A DNA stretch of 64,000 nucleotides from assembly GCA_020853095.1 (NCBI GenBank), contig JADYZN010000035.1, positions 62,001 to 126,000 of the forward strand, written 5' to 3'. The DNA comes from Phycisphaerales bacterium. GTDB taxonomy: Bacteria > Planctomycetota > Phycisphaerae > Tepidisphaerales > Tepidisphaeraceae. Position 1 is the first letter of the stretch. Each line of letters begins with the position of its first letter. The position numbers and the translations under genes are program-made. The notes beneath the pieces are model-generated. The model was not told where the DNA came from. It worked only from the letters and a program-made list of their open reading frames with translations, and did no database searches. Of the stretch, positions 1 to 7,579 are shown piece by piece.

Positions 1-1098
1 GATCCCGCGATCTTCGGCCGCGCGTTCGATGGCATATCCAATCTCCTGCACCGACTCACCGGGAATCGTCATCAGCAACACCGGCCCGATGGCCACCGCC
101 TGCATCCTCGACATCGCCGGGGCATATCCACCCGCCTGCAATTGCCCCTTCACACGGTCATGCCATCGCTGATATGCCGGCAGGGCGAAATTCGGCAACG
201 AATTGCTCAACTCCTTCCAGATCGCATCCGGGTCGCTTTGCATATATTCCAACTTCAAATCGGCCGCATGGAATGACAGACGATCGGCTTGCATGGCGGT
301 TTGTCCCAGCGTGGCGCGTTCCACCGCGCCGGCCAACAACTCGCCGCTGTGCATCAATTCCTCGACGGTGGCATTGCGAAAACCCTCCCCTTGAATGTAA
401 GCCGGCCGGATGTTGCCAAAGCAGCCGGGCATGAACAGCGCCGGTGCGCCTGTTTTTTCCTCGATGACCCGTCGGGCCGCCCCCGGATAGTCCGATGAGA
501 TTTTGCCGGTGGACCCGGCGATGCTGGTTGGATGGCACGAAAAACAAAACAATGACGCCAGCGTCGATCCATCCGCCCGATCCAGCCGCAGCGTCCGCAC
601 GCGCGGATCGAACACCCCGCCGCGATTGACGCAGCCGCCCCCTGCCCCCGGAATCGGCCGGCGATTGGTGTGAAAATACGTCTCGGATGAGCCGACCGCG
701 AACCGCACCGGCACATCGCACCCCTTGACGGCGCGAACGATCGCTTCCAACAGCCGCGATTCCAACGTCCCGACATAATCCGCATCCGGCGTCATGCCAA
801 TGGCGGGCAACGTCGCCGGCGCGCCGTGCGTGTGGCTGGTCGCGATCAACAACTGGAGACCGGGCGATCCGCTTCGTCGTCGAGCCTCCTCCCGCACCCG
901 GTCGTTGAATTCCAGCGAAACGCCAATCACATCCAACGTCGCCACCACCACCGGCGGTTCATCCCCCCGCCGCAACGCCAGCACCCGCCCTTCCAGCGGC
1001 AGCAGAACCTCGCTGGACTTCACGTCGCTCAAATGTCCCTGCAAAATCAACCCCGGCTTTGGGGTAAAATCAAACGACTGCACGGCGGCGAACATCAT
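1..1098 (-). CDS. Neutral/alkaline ceramidase-like hydrolase, N-terminal part
   Basis: The frame is open from position 1098 to the left edge (366 codons), so the C-terminus is missing. It resembles the N-terminal catalytic domain of neutral/alkaline non-lysosomal ceramidases, zinc amidases that cleave the N-acyl bond of ceramide. SHTHGAP (residues 88-94) matches the first zinc-binding histidine motif, and a later FSCHPTS matches the second. No signal peptide is obvious at this start (ATG-ATG, either usable). It begins 24 bases after the MlaD stop, so it is probably the last gene of the lipid-transport operon. Planctomycetes have many distant members of this family, so the real substrate could be another N-acylated lipid. 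Confidence 0.75.
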   Translation of the reverse strand, partial: MMFAAVQSFDFTPKPGLILQGHLSDVKSSEVLLPLEGRVLALRRGDEPPVVVATLDVIGVSLEFNDRVREEARRRSGSPGLQLLIATSHTHGAPATLPAIGMTPDADYVGTLESRLLEAIVRAVKGCDVPVRFAVGSSETYFHTNRRPIPGAGGGCVNRGGVFDPRVRTLRLDRADGSTLASLFCFSCHPTSIAGSTGKISSDYPGAARRVIEEKTGAPALFMPGCFGNIRPAYIQGEGFRNATVEELMHSGELLAGAVERATLGQTAMQADRLSFHAADLKLEYMQSDPDAIWKELSNSLPNFALPAYQRWHDRVKGQLQAGGYAPAMSRMQAVAIGPVLLMTIPGESVQEIGYAIERAAEDRGI

Positions 1099-1122
1099 GG
1101 TTGATTGCTCCAGGCGTAACGG

Positions 1123-2334
1123 CTACTTCTCCACGCTCTTCCACAGTTTACTTTCCACCTCCTGAAAATGCGAAAAACTCTGATCCACCTTCTCCATCAA
1201 CTTTTGAATCTCATCCTTGCCGGCCTGCGGGTTGTTCAACGCATCCCGCAGCGCCAGCGTGGCGTCGTTGAGCGCGTTGGCCCCATCGGAAAACTGCCGG
1301 GCGGCATCGAACAGGTTCAAATTCGCCATCTCACCCGGCGCTGGCTTGTACAACAGCCGCCAGGGGCTGCGACGGATCTCCGCGCTGGCCGCCTTCAAAT
1401 TGTCGCCTGTGGTTTTCAGCGATGCGATCATCCCGTCGAATTTGCCGCGATTGCCCACCACGATGTTCCGCGCGGACGATGCCAGCTCGCGCGTGCTCGT
1501 GACGGTCGCCTGCACATCCACCATCGTCTTGTTCACCTCATCCACCGTTTTGGTCAGTCGGCTTAAGACGCCATCCACCTGTTCCAGCAGACCCGGCAGC
1601 TTCGACTTGATGTCCCCCGTGGAAGCGTTGAGATTCGCCATCGTGCCGCGGAAATCCCCCTTGGTGTCGCCGATCAGGTCGCGCACCTGCACCATCATCT
1701 CGGCCGTCCGGTCGGCCACGGCGTTGTACTTTTCGATCATCGCCGGCATCCGACCGCGGAAATCCGCCAGCAATCCACCGGCCTCATCCGCCGTCTTGCC
1801 ATATCGCGACAGCGTATCGTTCAGTAGAGGAACCGTTCGCGTGCGCACGTCCGCCACCATGCCCTGAACCTGCGGCGTGATCTCGCGCAGCGCCGACACC
1901 AGTTGAGTCATCGTGCCCGGCCGCCCGGTCAGCGGCTGGCCGGCCGCCAGCGCCTCCCCGCTCCCCAGACTGTCGAAATTCAGCCAGCTCGTCCCCGTCA
2001 CCGTCCCCTGGATGGCGATTTGCGCATCCCGCCGAACCGCGTATTTGACCGGCATCGAGAACGACACCACGATCTTCGGCTGCTGATGCGGATCGTTCAC
2101 ATCCGCCAACAGCTCAATGCTTCGCACCACCCCCACCTTGAACCCTCCCACCCGCACATCATCCCCCACGCGCAACCCCCCAAGGTCGTCGCTCAATTCA
2201 AAGCGAACCGTTCGCAACACCGTCGGCTGCGTGAATTTCTCCAGGCCCTGAATGCCCACGATCACCCCGATCGCCAGGATGATCGTCGTCACGATGAAGA
2301 TACCCGCTTTGAGGGCGTTGCGTTCCTGTGCCAT
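1123..2334 (-). CDS. mlaD: MlaD/MCE-family lipid transport protein
   Basis: This is the substrate-binding subunit of a Mla/Mce-type ABC transporter, which moves phospholipids or other lipids between the membranes. One membrane anchor spans about residues 11-30. It is followed by an MCE domain (about 40-122, with LGGLRVGDDVRVGGFKVG) and then a long helical region with coiled-coil character. At 403 residues it is much longer than E. coli MlaD (about 180), as in Mce proteins with long helical tails that may form a channel across the periplasm. It starts 25 bases after mlaF in the same operon. No mlaC or mlaA is visible here. Confidence 0.9.
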   Translation of the reverse strand: MAQERNALKAGIFIVTTIILAIGVIVGIQGLEKFTQPTVLRTVRFELSDDLGGLRVGDDVRVGGFKVGVVRSIELLADVNDPHQQPKIVVSFSMPVKYAVRRDAQIAIQGTVTGTSWLNFDSLGSGEALAAGQPLTGRPGTMTQLVSALREITPQVQGMVADVRTRTVPLLNDTLSRYGKTADEAGGLLADFRGRMPAMIEKYNAVADRTAEMMVQVRDLIGDTKGDFRGTMANLNASTGDIKSKLPGLLEQVDGVLSRLTKTVDEVNKTMVDVQATVTSTRELASSARNIVVGNRGKFDGMIASLKTTGDNLKAASAEIRRSPWRLLYKPAPGEMANLNLFDAARQFSDGANALNDATLALRDALNNPQAGKDEIQKLMEKVDQSFSHFQEVESKLWKSVEK

Positions 2335-2359
2335 GGTTCACCTGCGAAAAACGAGACCC

Positions 2360-3163
2360 TTAAATGTTCTCTCCCAGCAAATCACGCTCATATCCCCCGC
2401 CGCGCCGTCGATCCGTCAACGGCCCCTCCGTCAGCCCGTGCACGAACTGCCGAACCAGCGGATCGGTCGACTCCCGCATCTCCAGCGGCGTCCCCGACAC
2501 CACGAATTTCCCCCCATCCAGCAGCACCATCCGGCTGGCGATGCGAAACGCCGAGTCCATCTCGTGCGTCACCACCACGCTGGTCACCCCCAGCTTGTCG
2601 TTCAAATCCTTGATCAGATTGTCGATCTCGTGGCTGGTCACCGGGTCCAACCCCGCCGAGGGTTCATCATAAAACAGAATCTTCGGGTCCAGCGCGATGG
2701 CCCGCGCCAGGCCGGCCCGCTTTTTCATTCCGCCGGACAGTTCCGCCGGCATCTTCTCCGCATGTTCACGCAACCCCACCAGCTCCAGCTTGATCTTCAC
2801 CATGATCTGGATCGTCTCATCCGGCAGGTCGGTGTGTTCGCGAAGCGGCAGCGCCACGTTGTCCGCCACGCTCATCGAATTAAACAGCGCCCCGCTCTGA
2901 AACAACACCCCGATGGACGTCCGATACGCCGTCAATTCCTCCACGCTCATCTTGCCCAGGCTCTTTCCATAAACCTCGATGTCCCCCTCATCGGGCTTCA
3001 AATTCCCGATCATCATCCGCAACAACGTGGACTTGCCCGACCCCGACCCGCCCAGAATCACCAGCGTCTCCCCCTCGATGACATCCAACCGAACGCGGTC
3101 CAGCACCGTCTTGTTTCCAAAACGCTTGATCACGTCGAGAACTTGAATCGTGGGGGAAAGCAT
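2360..3163 (-). CDS. mlaF: Mla-type ABC transporter ATP-binding protein
   Basis: This is the cytoplasmic ATPase subunit paired with MlaE and MlaD. The nucleotide-binding motifs are complete: Walker A GGSGSGKST (38-46), signature LSGGMKKR (142-149) and Walker B ILFYDEP (162-168). The length of 267 residues is normal for the family. Its start codon lies only about 8 bases from the end of an inserted inverted-repeat element (3172-3670), and no Shine-Dalgarno sequence is visible in the remaining leader. The element may therefore have replaced the original ribosome-binding region. An alternative start further in would damage the first beta strand, so this start is kept. Confidence 0.93.
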   Translation of the reverse strand: MLSPTIQVLDVIKRFGNKTVLDRVRLDVIEGETLVILGGSGSGKSTLLRMMIGNLKPDEGDIEVYGKSLGKMSVEELTAYRTSIGVLFQSGALFNSMSVADNVALPLREHTDLPDETIQIMVKIKLELVGLREHAEKMPAELSGGMKKRAGLARAIALDPKILFYDEPSAGLDPVTSHEIDNLIKDLNDKLGVTSVVVTHEMDSAFRIASRMVLLDGGKFVVSGTPLEMRESTDPLVRQFVHGLTEGPLTDRRRGGGYERDLLGENI

Positions 3164-3171
3164 AAATATAA

Positions 3172-3201
3172 ATGTGCCACGGAGGCACGGAGAACACAGA
3201 G
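3172..3201. repeat. Left terminal inverted repeat of the GxxExxY cassette
   Basis: This 30-base sequence starts ATGTGCCACGGAGGCACGG and pairs with 3641-3670 (27/30). Short G+A-rich repeats of this look (CACGGAGGCAC and CACAGAG) are dispersed in many bacterial genomes. A related pair flanks a gene-less spacer at 24490-24589. Confidence 0.8.
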
Positions 3202-3213
3202 AATCAATTCAGG

Positions 3214-3624
3214 TTAATTGGCTATGCGTTTAATGCCATCCTTGAGAACGCGAACGTTGAAATTGATCAACAAACCCAATTTGTACGAGGTAATTTTCAA
3301 ATAACCGATTAATTGCGCCGTATGGATTGCGGCCAGCGATTCCACCGATTTCAATTCGACAATCACCCGCTTTGATACGACAAAATCCAGACGAGCCTCG
3401 CCTATTTCATGGCCTTTGTAGCTGACGACAATCACCACCTGGCGCTCAAAGGGAATGTTCCGCGAGGTCATCTCAATCGCCAAAGCGTTCTCATAGACTG
3501 ACTCCAGCAACCCCGGCCCCAACTGTCGATGCACCTCGATCGCCGCCCCAATGATCTGACTGGTAATCCGGTTCAGCTCCGGATCCGGTCCCATCTCCTC
3601 ATCCACTTCAAGTTCATTTCCCAT
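3214..3624 (-). CDS. GxxExxY protein (PD-(D/E)XK superfamily)
   Basis: The 136-residue protein contains the family-naming motif GLLESVY (38-44), followed by a nuclease-like core. D80 in the strand ARLDFVV, E90-x-K92 in VIVELK, and AQLIGYL fit the PD-(D/E)XK_3 fold. The function of the family is not established; a DNA-directed activity is plausible from the fold. The length is normal (about 125-140). It interrupts the mla operon and sits inside a pair of inverted repeats, so it is more likely cargo or part of a mobile cassette than a lipid-transport gene. Both active-site residues are present, so it does not look decayed. Confidence 0.85.
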   Translation of the reverse strand: MGNELEVDEEMGPDPELNRITSQIIGAAIEVHRQLGPGLLESVYENALAIEMTSRNIPFERQVVIVVSYKGHEIGEARLDFVVSKRVIVELKSVESLAAIHTAQLIGYLKITSYKLGLLINFNVRVLKDGIKRIAN

Positions 3625-3640
3625 AATCTTCCTCTTTCAT

Positions 3641-3670
3641 CTCTGTGTCCTCCGTGGCTCTGTGGCACAT
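3641..3670. repeat. Right terminal inverted repeat of the GxxExxY cassette
   Basis: This 30-base sequence ends TCCGTGGCTCTGTGGCACAT. Reverse-complemented, it matches 3172-3201 with three mismatches. It begins 16 bases upstream of the GxxExxY start codon and reaches to 7 bases from the mlaE stop. Confidence 0.8.
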
Positions 3671-3677
3671 CCTCCCC

Positions 3678-4490
3678 CTACAACCCCACAAAATAAAACA
3701 CCGCCGTGAACAACAGATCCGTCGCGATCAGGAACACGATCGTCAGCACCACGGTTCGCGTCGTCGCCACGCCGACGCCCTGCGCGCCGCCGCTGACGCC
3801 AAGGCCCAGAAAACACGCCAATGAGCTGATGATCACCCCGAACACCCCCGACTTGGCCAGGCCGGTCAGAAAATCCCACATCGTCAGGATGTCAAACGTG
3901 TGCGTCAGGTATTGCCGAAAGTCGATCCCCAGGAACAACTGCGAAACCACCAGCCCGCCGACCATCCCCATCACGTCCCCCACCACCGCGATGCAGACCA
4001 TCATCACGGTCGTCGCCACAACCCTCGGCAGCACCAGAAAACGCACCGGATCGATCGCCTGCGCCTCCAGCGCCTCGATCTCCTCCGACACCACCATCGT
4101 CCCGATCTCCGCCGCGATGGAGGCCCCCGCGAACCCCGTCAGCACGATCGCGCTGACCAGCGGCCCCATCTCCCGGTAGACCGCCTTGGCGATGACATCC
4201 GCCACGCTGGAAACCATCCCGAAATCGCGCAGCGTCGGCGCCATCTGCAACGCCAGAATCGCCCCGATGCAGAACAACACCAAACTGACGATCGGAATGC
4301 TCTTGACCCCCACCCGGTTCATCTGCGCCCACAGGTTCGACCACCCCAGCCGCCGGCCCCGCGGCGACAACAACCCCCGGCGAACTTGCGCTGTCACGTC
4401 CACCAGCAAAAACCCCATCCCGCCGATGAAACGCAGCAACTCAACCGTGCCGTTGCCCAGTGCGACAAATGGACGTGCCAGTAACTTCAT
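3678..4490 (-). CDS. mlaE: MlaE-family lipid ABC transporter permease
   Basis: This is the 270-residue inner-membrane permease subunit and the first gene of the operon mlaE - (GxxExxY) - mlaF - mlaD - ceramidase-like. It has an amphipathic N-terminus and about five hydrophobic segments. Typical MlaE sequence includes the conserved stretch around EIEALEAQAIDPVRFLVLPR (about residues 136-155) and VVGDVMGMVGG. The length and topology are normal. E. coli MlaE works with MlaB (a STAS protein), MlaF and MlaD; no mlaB lies inside this operon, though a STAS protein of a different type is encoded at 5418-5777. Confidence 0.92.
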   Translation of the reverse strand: MKLLARPFVALGNGTVELLRFIGGMGFLLVDVTAQVRRGLLSPRGRRLGWSNLWAQMNRVGVKSIPIVSLVLFCIGAILALQMAPTLRDFGMVSSVADVIAKAVYREMGPLVSAIVLTGFAGASIAAEIGTMVVSEEIEALEAQAIDPVRFLVLPRVVATTVMMVCIAVVGDVMGMVGGLVVSQLFLGIDFRQYLTHTFDILTMWDFLTGLAKSGVFGVIISSLACFLGLGVSGGAQGVGVATTRTVVLTIVFLIATDLLFTAVFYFVGL

Positions 4491-4885
4491 GAACCTTCAC
4501 CACAGGCAACACGGCCCTCTGCCCATCCAGGCAGGACCCCGTCTCCTTCCCATCGGCGTTCAGACATGAAAATCGGCAGAATTTACGGAAAATCAAAAGT
4601 AACGTTCAAGTACCCGACGCGGCGAACACCCTATCTGATCCGGAATGCACTCCGGCCGGTCGAATCAAGGCCGTTCGACGGCCATTAAAGCCATTGGTTA
4701 TGCTCACCTCATTGCTCACCTGCCGGCCATCAATCTTCACCACCAACCTGGCATGGCAGGGTGGAATGTTATAAACCTGCCGGGCAACAACCGATTTCCG
4801 GGTAATCCGTACAAGAGGAATGCAACCGTGTTCACCACAATCAAGCCAGGCATGAACATCCGCCGAATGTGAATAGGTTTGAATC
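4491..4885. other. Intergenic region between mlaE and the kinase-like gene
   Basis: This stretch separates divergently transcribed genes, so it should hold the promoter of the mla operon (minus) and of the kinase-like gene (plus). I see no RNA gene, clear sigma-70 promoter or repeat. Short open frames on both strands here have no recognisable protein character. Confidence 0.5.
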
Positions 4886-5413
4886 ATGGAACCGAACCGA
4901 GTTAACGCCGCGAAAATCGCCCAGGGATATTTCAATACAACCGATTCCCTAAACTGTCTTGGCTGGGGGATCAGCGGCTTTGTCTTCTTATCTCCCGATC
5001 TTCAATCGGCCGTCAAAGTCCATCGTTATGAACAAAGTTTCCTGAGGGAGGTTCAAGTCTACCGGATACTTCGCCAACTCCGGCTTCATCAACTTCACGG
5101 CCTCACCATCCCGAAGCTTATTGACTTCCGAACGGACATCAAGCTCATCAGAATGAACGTTGTCATTGCTCCGTATCTGCTTGATTTTGCCGGTGTCCAC
5201 TTCCATCCACCTGATTTTCCCTCGGAGGCAATGGAAAGCTGGCACGCTGGAATCCACGAATTATACGGCCCAAACGACCATATCGTTTACGATGTTTACA
5301 ACTCGCTGATGCGGCATGGCCTGTATTATATGGATTTTCGACCCAGCAATCTGAACCTCACCAATCATCCAGACCTTCTGCCTCACAATCCTTCCAGCCT
5401 CGACAACGACTAA
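4886..5413 (+). CDS. Short protein-kinase-like protein
   Basis: This 175-residue protein has features of the N-lobe and catalytic loop of a eukaryote-like kinase. It has a glycine-rich loop LGWGISGFVFL (25-35), a strand lysine AVKVHRY (K44), a helix glutamate FLREVQ (E55) and a catalytic-loop-like MDFRPSNLNL (D150, N155). It ends soon after, with no recognisable DFG segment and no C-lobe. It is therefore either a minimal kinase-like fold or a truncated gene. GC content is visibly lower than in its neighbours, and it is the only plus-strand gene among minus-strand operons, which suggests transfer. The substrate is unknown. It could also be a pseudokinase or an aminoglycoside-phosphotransferase-like relic. 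Confidence 0.6.
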   Translation: MEPNRVNAAKIAQGYFNTTDSLNCLGWGISGFVFLSPDLQSAVKVHRYEQSFLREVQVYRILRQLRLHQLHGLTIPKLIDFRTDIKLIRMNVVIAPYLLDFAGVHFHPPDFPSEAMESWHAGIHELYGPNDHIVYDVYNSLMRHGLYYMDFRPSNLNLTNHPDLLPHNPSSLDND

Positions 5414-5417
5414 AGTT

Positions 5418-5777
5418 TTATTTCCCCATCGCCTCCGCCTCATTGGCCGCCAGCACGAAGATCGTGTTCAGCCGGGCGATCTCCAGCAACCCCCGCACCC
5501 GCGGCTGCAAATTCGTCAGCACGATCTTCCCACCGCTCTTGCGTAATCTCTGCAACAGTTCCACCAGAACCGCCACCGCGCTGCTGTCCATGTACGGAAC
5601 CTGCTCCAGGTTCAATACCAGCTTGCGCGCCGACGTCTTGATCAAAATGTCCAGCAATTCCGTCCGCATCTCTGTACTGTTGTGCAGATCAACGTCGCCC
5701 CGAATCGCCACGACGACCGTCTGCCTCTCCTGCCGGGCCGATGCGATCAGGTCCGATGCGGTATTGAATTCCACCAT
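5418..5777 (-). CDS. STAS-domain anti-sigma factor antagonist
   Basis: This 119-residue single-domain STAS protein is of the SpoIIAA/RsbV type. Such proteins bind and sequester an anti-sigma kinase when unphosphorylated. The phosphorylatable serine lies in the conserved segment YMDSSAVAVL (D64, S65, S66). It is the last gene of a three-gene operon, 15 bases after a HATPase-domain partner (5793-6236), which makes a partner-switching pair very likely. No sigma factor or PP2C phosphatase is encoded nearby. A role as MlaB for the nearby lipid transporter is possible but less likely, because the gene is coupled to the kinase gene. Confidence 0.85.
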   Translation of the reverse strand: MVEFNTASDLIASARQERQTVVVAIRGDVDLHNSTEMRTELLDILIKTSARKLVLNLEQVPYMDSSAVAVLVELLQRLRKSGGKIVLTNLQPRVRGLLEIARLNTIFVLAANEAEAMGK

Positions 5778-5792
5778 GATTTCCGCTCCCGC

Positions 5793-6236
5793 CTATGGCT
5801 TGCGAAAAGGTTTATTGTGCTGACACCGGCACGTCATCGTCAACAACATACCATCCGGCTGGGGTGTGAACACCACATCATCCATCAACTGCCGCAAACA
5901 GACCATCCCAAGCCCACCCGGCACCAGCGGATCGTGTTCATGCCGCAATTGGCTCGCCGGGTTTTCACCACTGCCCCAATCCCGAATCGCCATTTCCAGC
6001 CGATCATCCCTCACCTGAACCATCACCTCGATCGGCCGGCCGGTTTGACCGTGATACGCATGGCAAATCACGTTCGCCAACGCCTCGTTTACACATAAGC
6101 CCATGTTACAACAGACTTTATCTTCCATCCCGATCTGGCGACAATATTCTTCCACGGCGCGCCGAACTTCCGCCACCTTAGCCGGGGCGCTGTCAATCCT
6201 CAACTTCAAAAATGTGGGATCGTCGGCCGGCTTCAC
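5793..6236 (-). CDS. RsbW/SpoIIAB-like serine kinase, anti-sigma factor
   Basis: This 147-residue protein is a GHKL ATPase of the HATPase_c_2 type. Visible ATP-binding boxes are N (VNEALANVICHAY, with E51 and N55), G1 (IRDWGSG, D86) and G2 (GGLGM, 107-111). Proteins of this family phosphorylate a STAS antagonist and bind a sigma factor or other target. Its start overlaps the stop of the upstream lipoprotein gene by ATGA, and the STAS gene follows. The target is not identifiable from the window. It could equally control a non-sigma partner, as many planctomycete RsbW-like proteins have no sigma factor beside them. Confidence 0.85.
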   Translation of the reverse strand: MKPADDPTFLKLRIDSAPAKVAEVRRAVEEYCRQIGMEDKVCCNMGLCVNEALANVICHAYHGQTGRPIEVMVQVRDDRLEMAIRDWGSGENPASQLRHEHDPLVPGGLGMVCLRQLMDDVVFTPQPDGMLLTMTCRCQHNKPFRKP

Positions 6237-6610
6237 GGTGTCTTTTCGCCTCCCCCGGCCGGTCCAGTCGCCGGCGGCTCAAACCCTTCACACCCCTGCT
6301 GCGCCGCCCAATGCCTCCACTGTTTCACCGCCGCCTCACGCTGATCGTCATCGGCATAAAACAGGTATCCAAATCGCTCCCCCGTCAGCCGAAACAACGC
6401 CTCGATGGCGTACAACCGAACCGCCGGGTCATCGCTCTCCAAATCCCGAACCATCTGGCACGCGGCCGCAAGGTCTTTTTTCTCCACCGCCACCTTCATC
6501 GCCGGTATCTTGATCGATGGGTCCGGATCCTTCACCGACAATGGAGGCCTGGGCGCAACACATCCCACCCCCAACGCCAGCGCCAACACAATGCCCCAAC
6601 TTTCACGCAT
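6233..6610 (-). CDS. Small lipoprotein, possible HEAT-repeat
   Basis: From the ATG at 6610 the 125-residue product begins with a hydrophobic signal ending in LALGVGC (lipobox, C17), so it is probably a lipoprotein. The mature part holds an alternating helical segment (CQMVRDLESDDPAVRLYAIEA in outline), like a single HEAT-type repeat of the kind used for protein contacts. The frame is open much further upstream (to 6778), but that part has no signal-like start and overlaps the divergent gene. It is the first gene of the operon with RsbW-like and STAS proteins (ATGA overlap), so it may act as their envelope sensor. That role is an inference. Confidence 0.65.
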   Translation of the reverse strand: MRESWGIVLALALGVGCVAPRPPLSVKDPDPSIKIPAMKVAVEKKDLAAACQMVRDLESDDPAVRLYAIEALFRLTGERFGYLFYADDDQREAAVKQWRHWAAQQGCEGFEPPATGPAGGGEKTP

Positions 6611-6698
6611 GATTGAAACATCGTCCCGATTCAAAACCATCCTATAAAGTTTGAACCGCCCCGGGCCATCCGTTTGCTCCTCAAGTCGCCCCCCATCC

Positions 6699-7007
6699 AT
6701 GCCGATGGACTCATACAGACCCATGCTGCGCGAGTTTCGTATGTTATTCGGCCTATCCGATCGTTCGCATTGGCGCAAGTTGCTCGATGGCTGCGACTAC
6801 AACCTCGCGGCGCGGGCCTTGTGGCATCAGCTTGGCAAAATGCCGATTGATGAGTCATTGGCCACCGTCGCCGAATCCTTTCTGGCCAATCCCCGCTTTG
6901 AAACGGCCATCGCCCTGATCCAGGTCCACCCCGATCTGGCCATCCTCTTTCGCGAATGCCAGCCCGGCGGCACATACCGGCAACTGTGCAGCCACCATCA
7001 AAACTAA
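6699..7007 (+). CDS. Hypothetical protein
   Basis: I do not recognise this small protein (102 residues from the ATG at 6699; a second ATG is at 6705). It is soluble and rich in helices, with no membrane segment, signal or metal motif. It is read divergently from the lipoprotein operon and its stop overlaps the stop of the convergent gene at 7004 by a few bases. Codon usage looks like that of its neighbours, which supports a real gene. There is no clear ribosome-binding site. Confidence 0.5.
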   Translation: MPMDSYRPMLREFRMLFGLSDRSHWRKLLDGCDYNLAARALWHQLGKMPIDESLATVAESFLANPRFETAIALIQVHPDLAILFRECQPGGTYRQLCSHHQN

Positions 7008-7573
7008 CCCGGATCGATCAATTCCATCCATTGTGTGTCGCTACTGACCCACCACAACTGCTTGTGGTGATGAATCGTACATACGATTGGAGTACCGGGA
7101 AAAACAATCATAAAGTCGCTGCCGGACAGGAGTTGCAACAATTTCCGCACAAAAAGCTCAAACCGCTCCCCCTCCTGATCGGAAAATTCAATCGCCGCCC
7201 CATTGTTCCGCCCTGTCAGCAACCCCGAATCCAGGCCGATCTGTTCCAAAACTCCGGCCATCCATTCCCGCGAGCCGTGTTCCAGTTCATGCGCCCAATG
7301 ACTTTTGGGCATCACCCAGGCTCGGCCGCCGATATGTTCCTGCCAGATGCGCCGGGCCAGTGCCGCCAGGGTGACTTCAAAGGGTTCGTTCACCCGCCGA
7401 ACCCGATCTTTCATTTCCGGACGGATCGTCTCATCCACCGGCCCCACAAAACCCAAAATCCTGGTCTCCTGACCTTCCTTAAACCCAAACGCCCCGCTGT
7501 TGTAATACAAACACCTCATCCCCTGGTGGTGCATCTGTTCAAGAACCAGTTGATAATCAATGATCCACGGCAT
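7004..7573 (-). CDS. Conserved hypothetical protein
   Basis: This 189-residue soluble protein is not recognised. Its composition is balanced and it contains several tryptophan and histidine clusters (WVMPKSHWAHELEHG and TIHHHKQLWW). It begins 6 bases after the ABC-F gene stop on the same strand, so it is probably co-transcribed and translationally coupled. Nothing in the sequence ties it to ribosome rescue beyond that position. No catalytic motif can be assigned with confidence. Confidence 0.6.
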   Translation of the reverse strand: MPWIIDYQLVLEQMHHQGMRCLYYNSGAFGFKEGQETRILGFVGPVDETIRPEMKDRVRRVNEPFEVTLAALARRIWQEHIGGRAWVMPKSHWAHELEHGSREWMAGVLEQIGLDSGLLTGRNNGAAIEFSDQEGERFELFVRKLLQLLSGSDFMIVFPGTPIVCTIHHHKQLWWVSSDTQWMELIDPG

Positions 7574-7579
7574 GATACA

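Larger units (their letters stand above)
3172..3670. mobile_element. 499-bp inverted-repeat cassette carrying a GxxExxY gene
   Basis: Two 30-base inverted repeats (3172-3201 and 3641-3670) match at 27 of 30 positions when one is reverse-complemented. Each begins ATGTGCCAC at its outer end. They enclose a single gene of the GxxExxY family and almost nothing else. The cassette fills the gap between mlaE and mlaF, leaving 7 bases after the mlaE stop and 8 before the mlaF start. A shorter relative with no gene lies at 24490-24589. That the unit is or was mobile is inferred from this structure; no transposase is present and I cannot define a target-site duplication. Confidence 0.6.

Noticed and set aside
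4606-4935. A 109-codon minus-strand frame upstream of the mla operon
   Set aside because: It overlaps the start of the kinase-like gene, has no Shine-Dalgarno sequence or recognisable protein features, and is most likely non-coding.
5418-5777. The STAS protein as MlaB of the nearby Mla transporter
   Set aside because: It is coupled to an RsbW-like kinase and carries the phosphorylatable serine context of SpoIIAA-type antagonists, so partner switching is the better reading.
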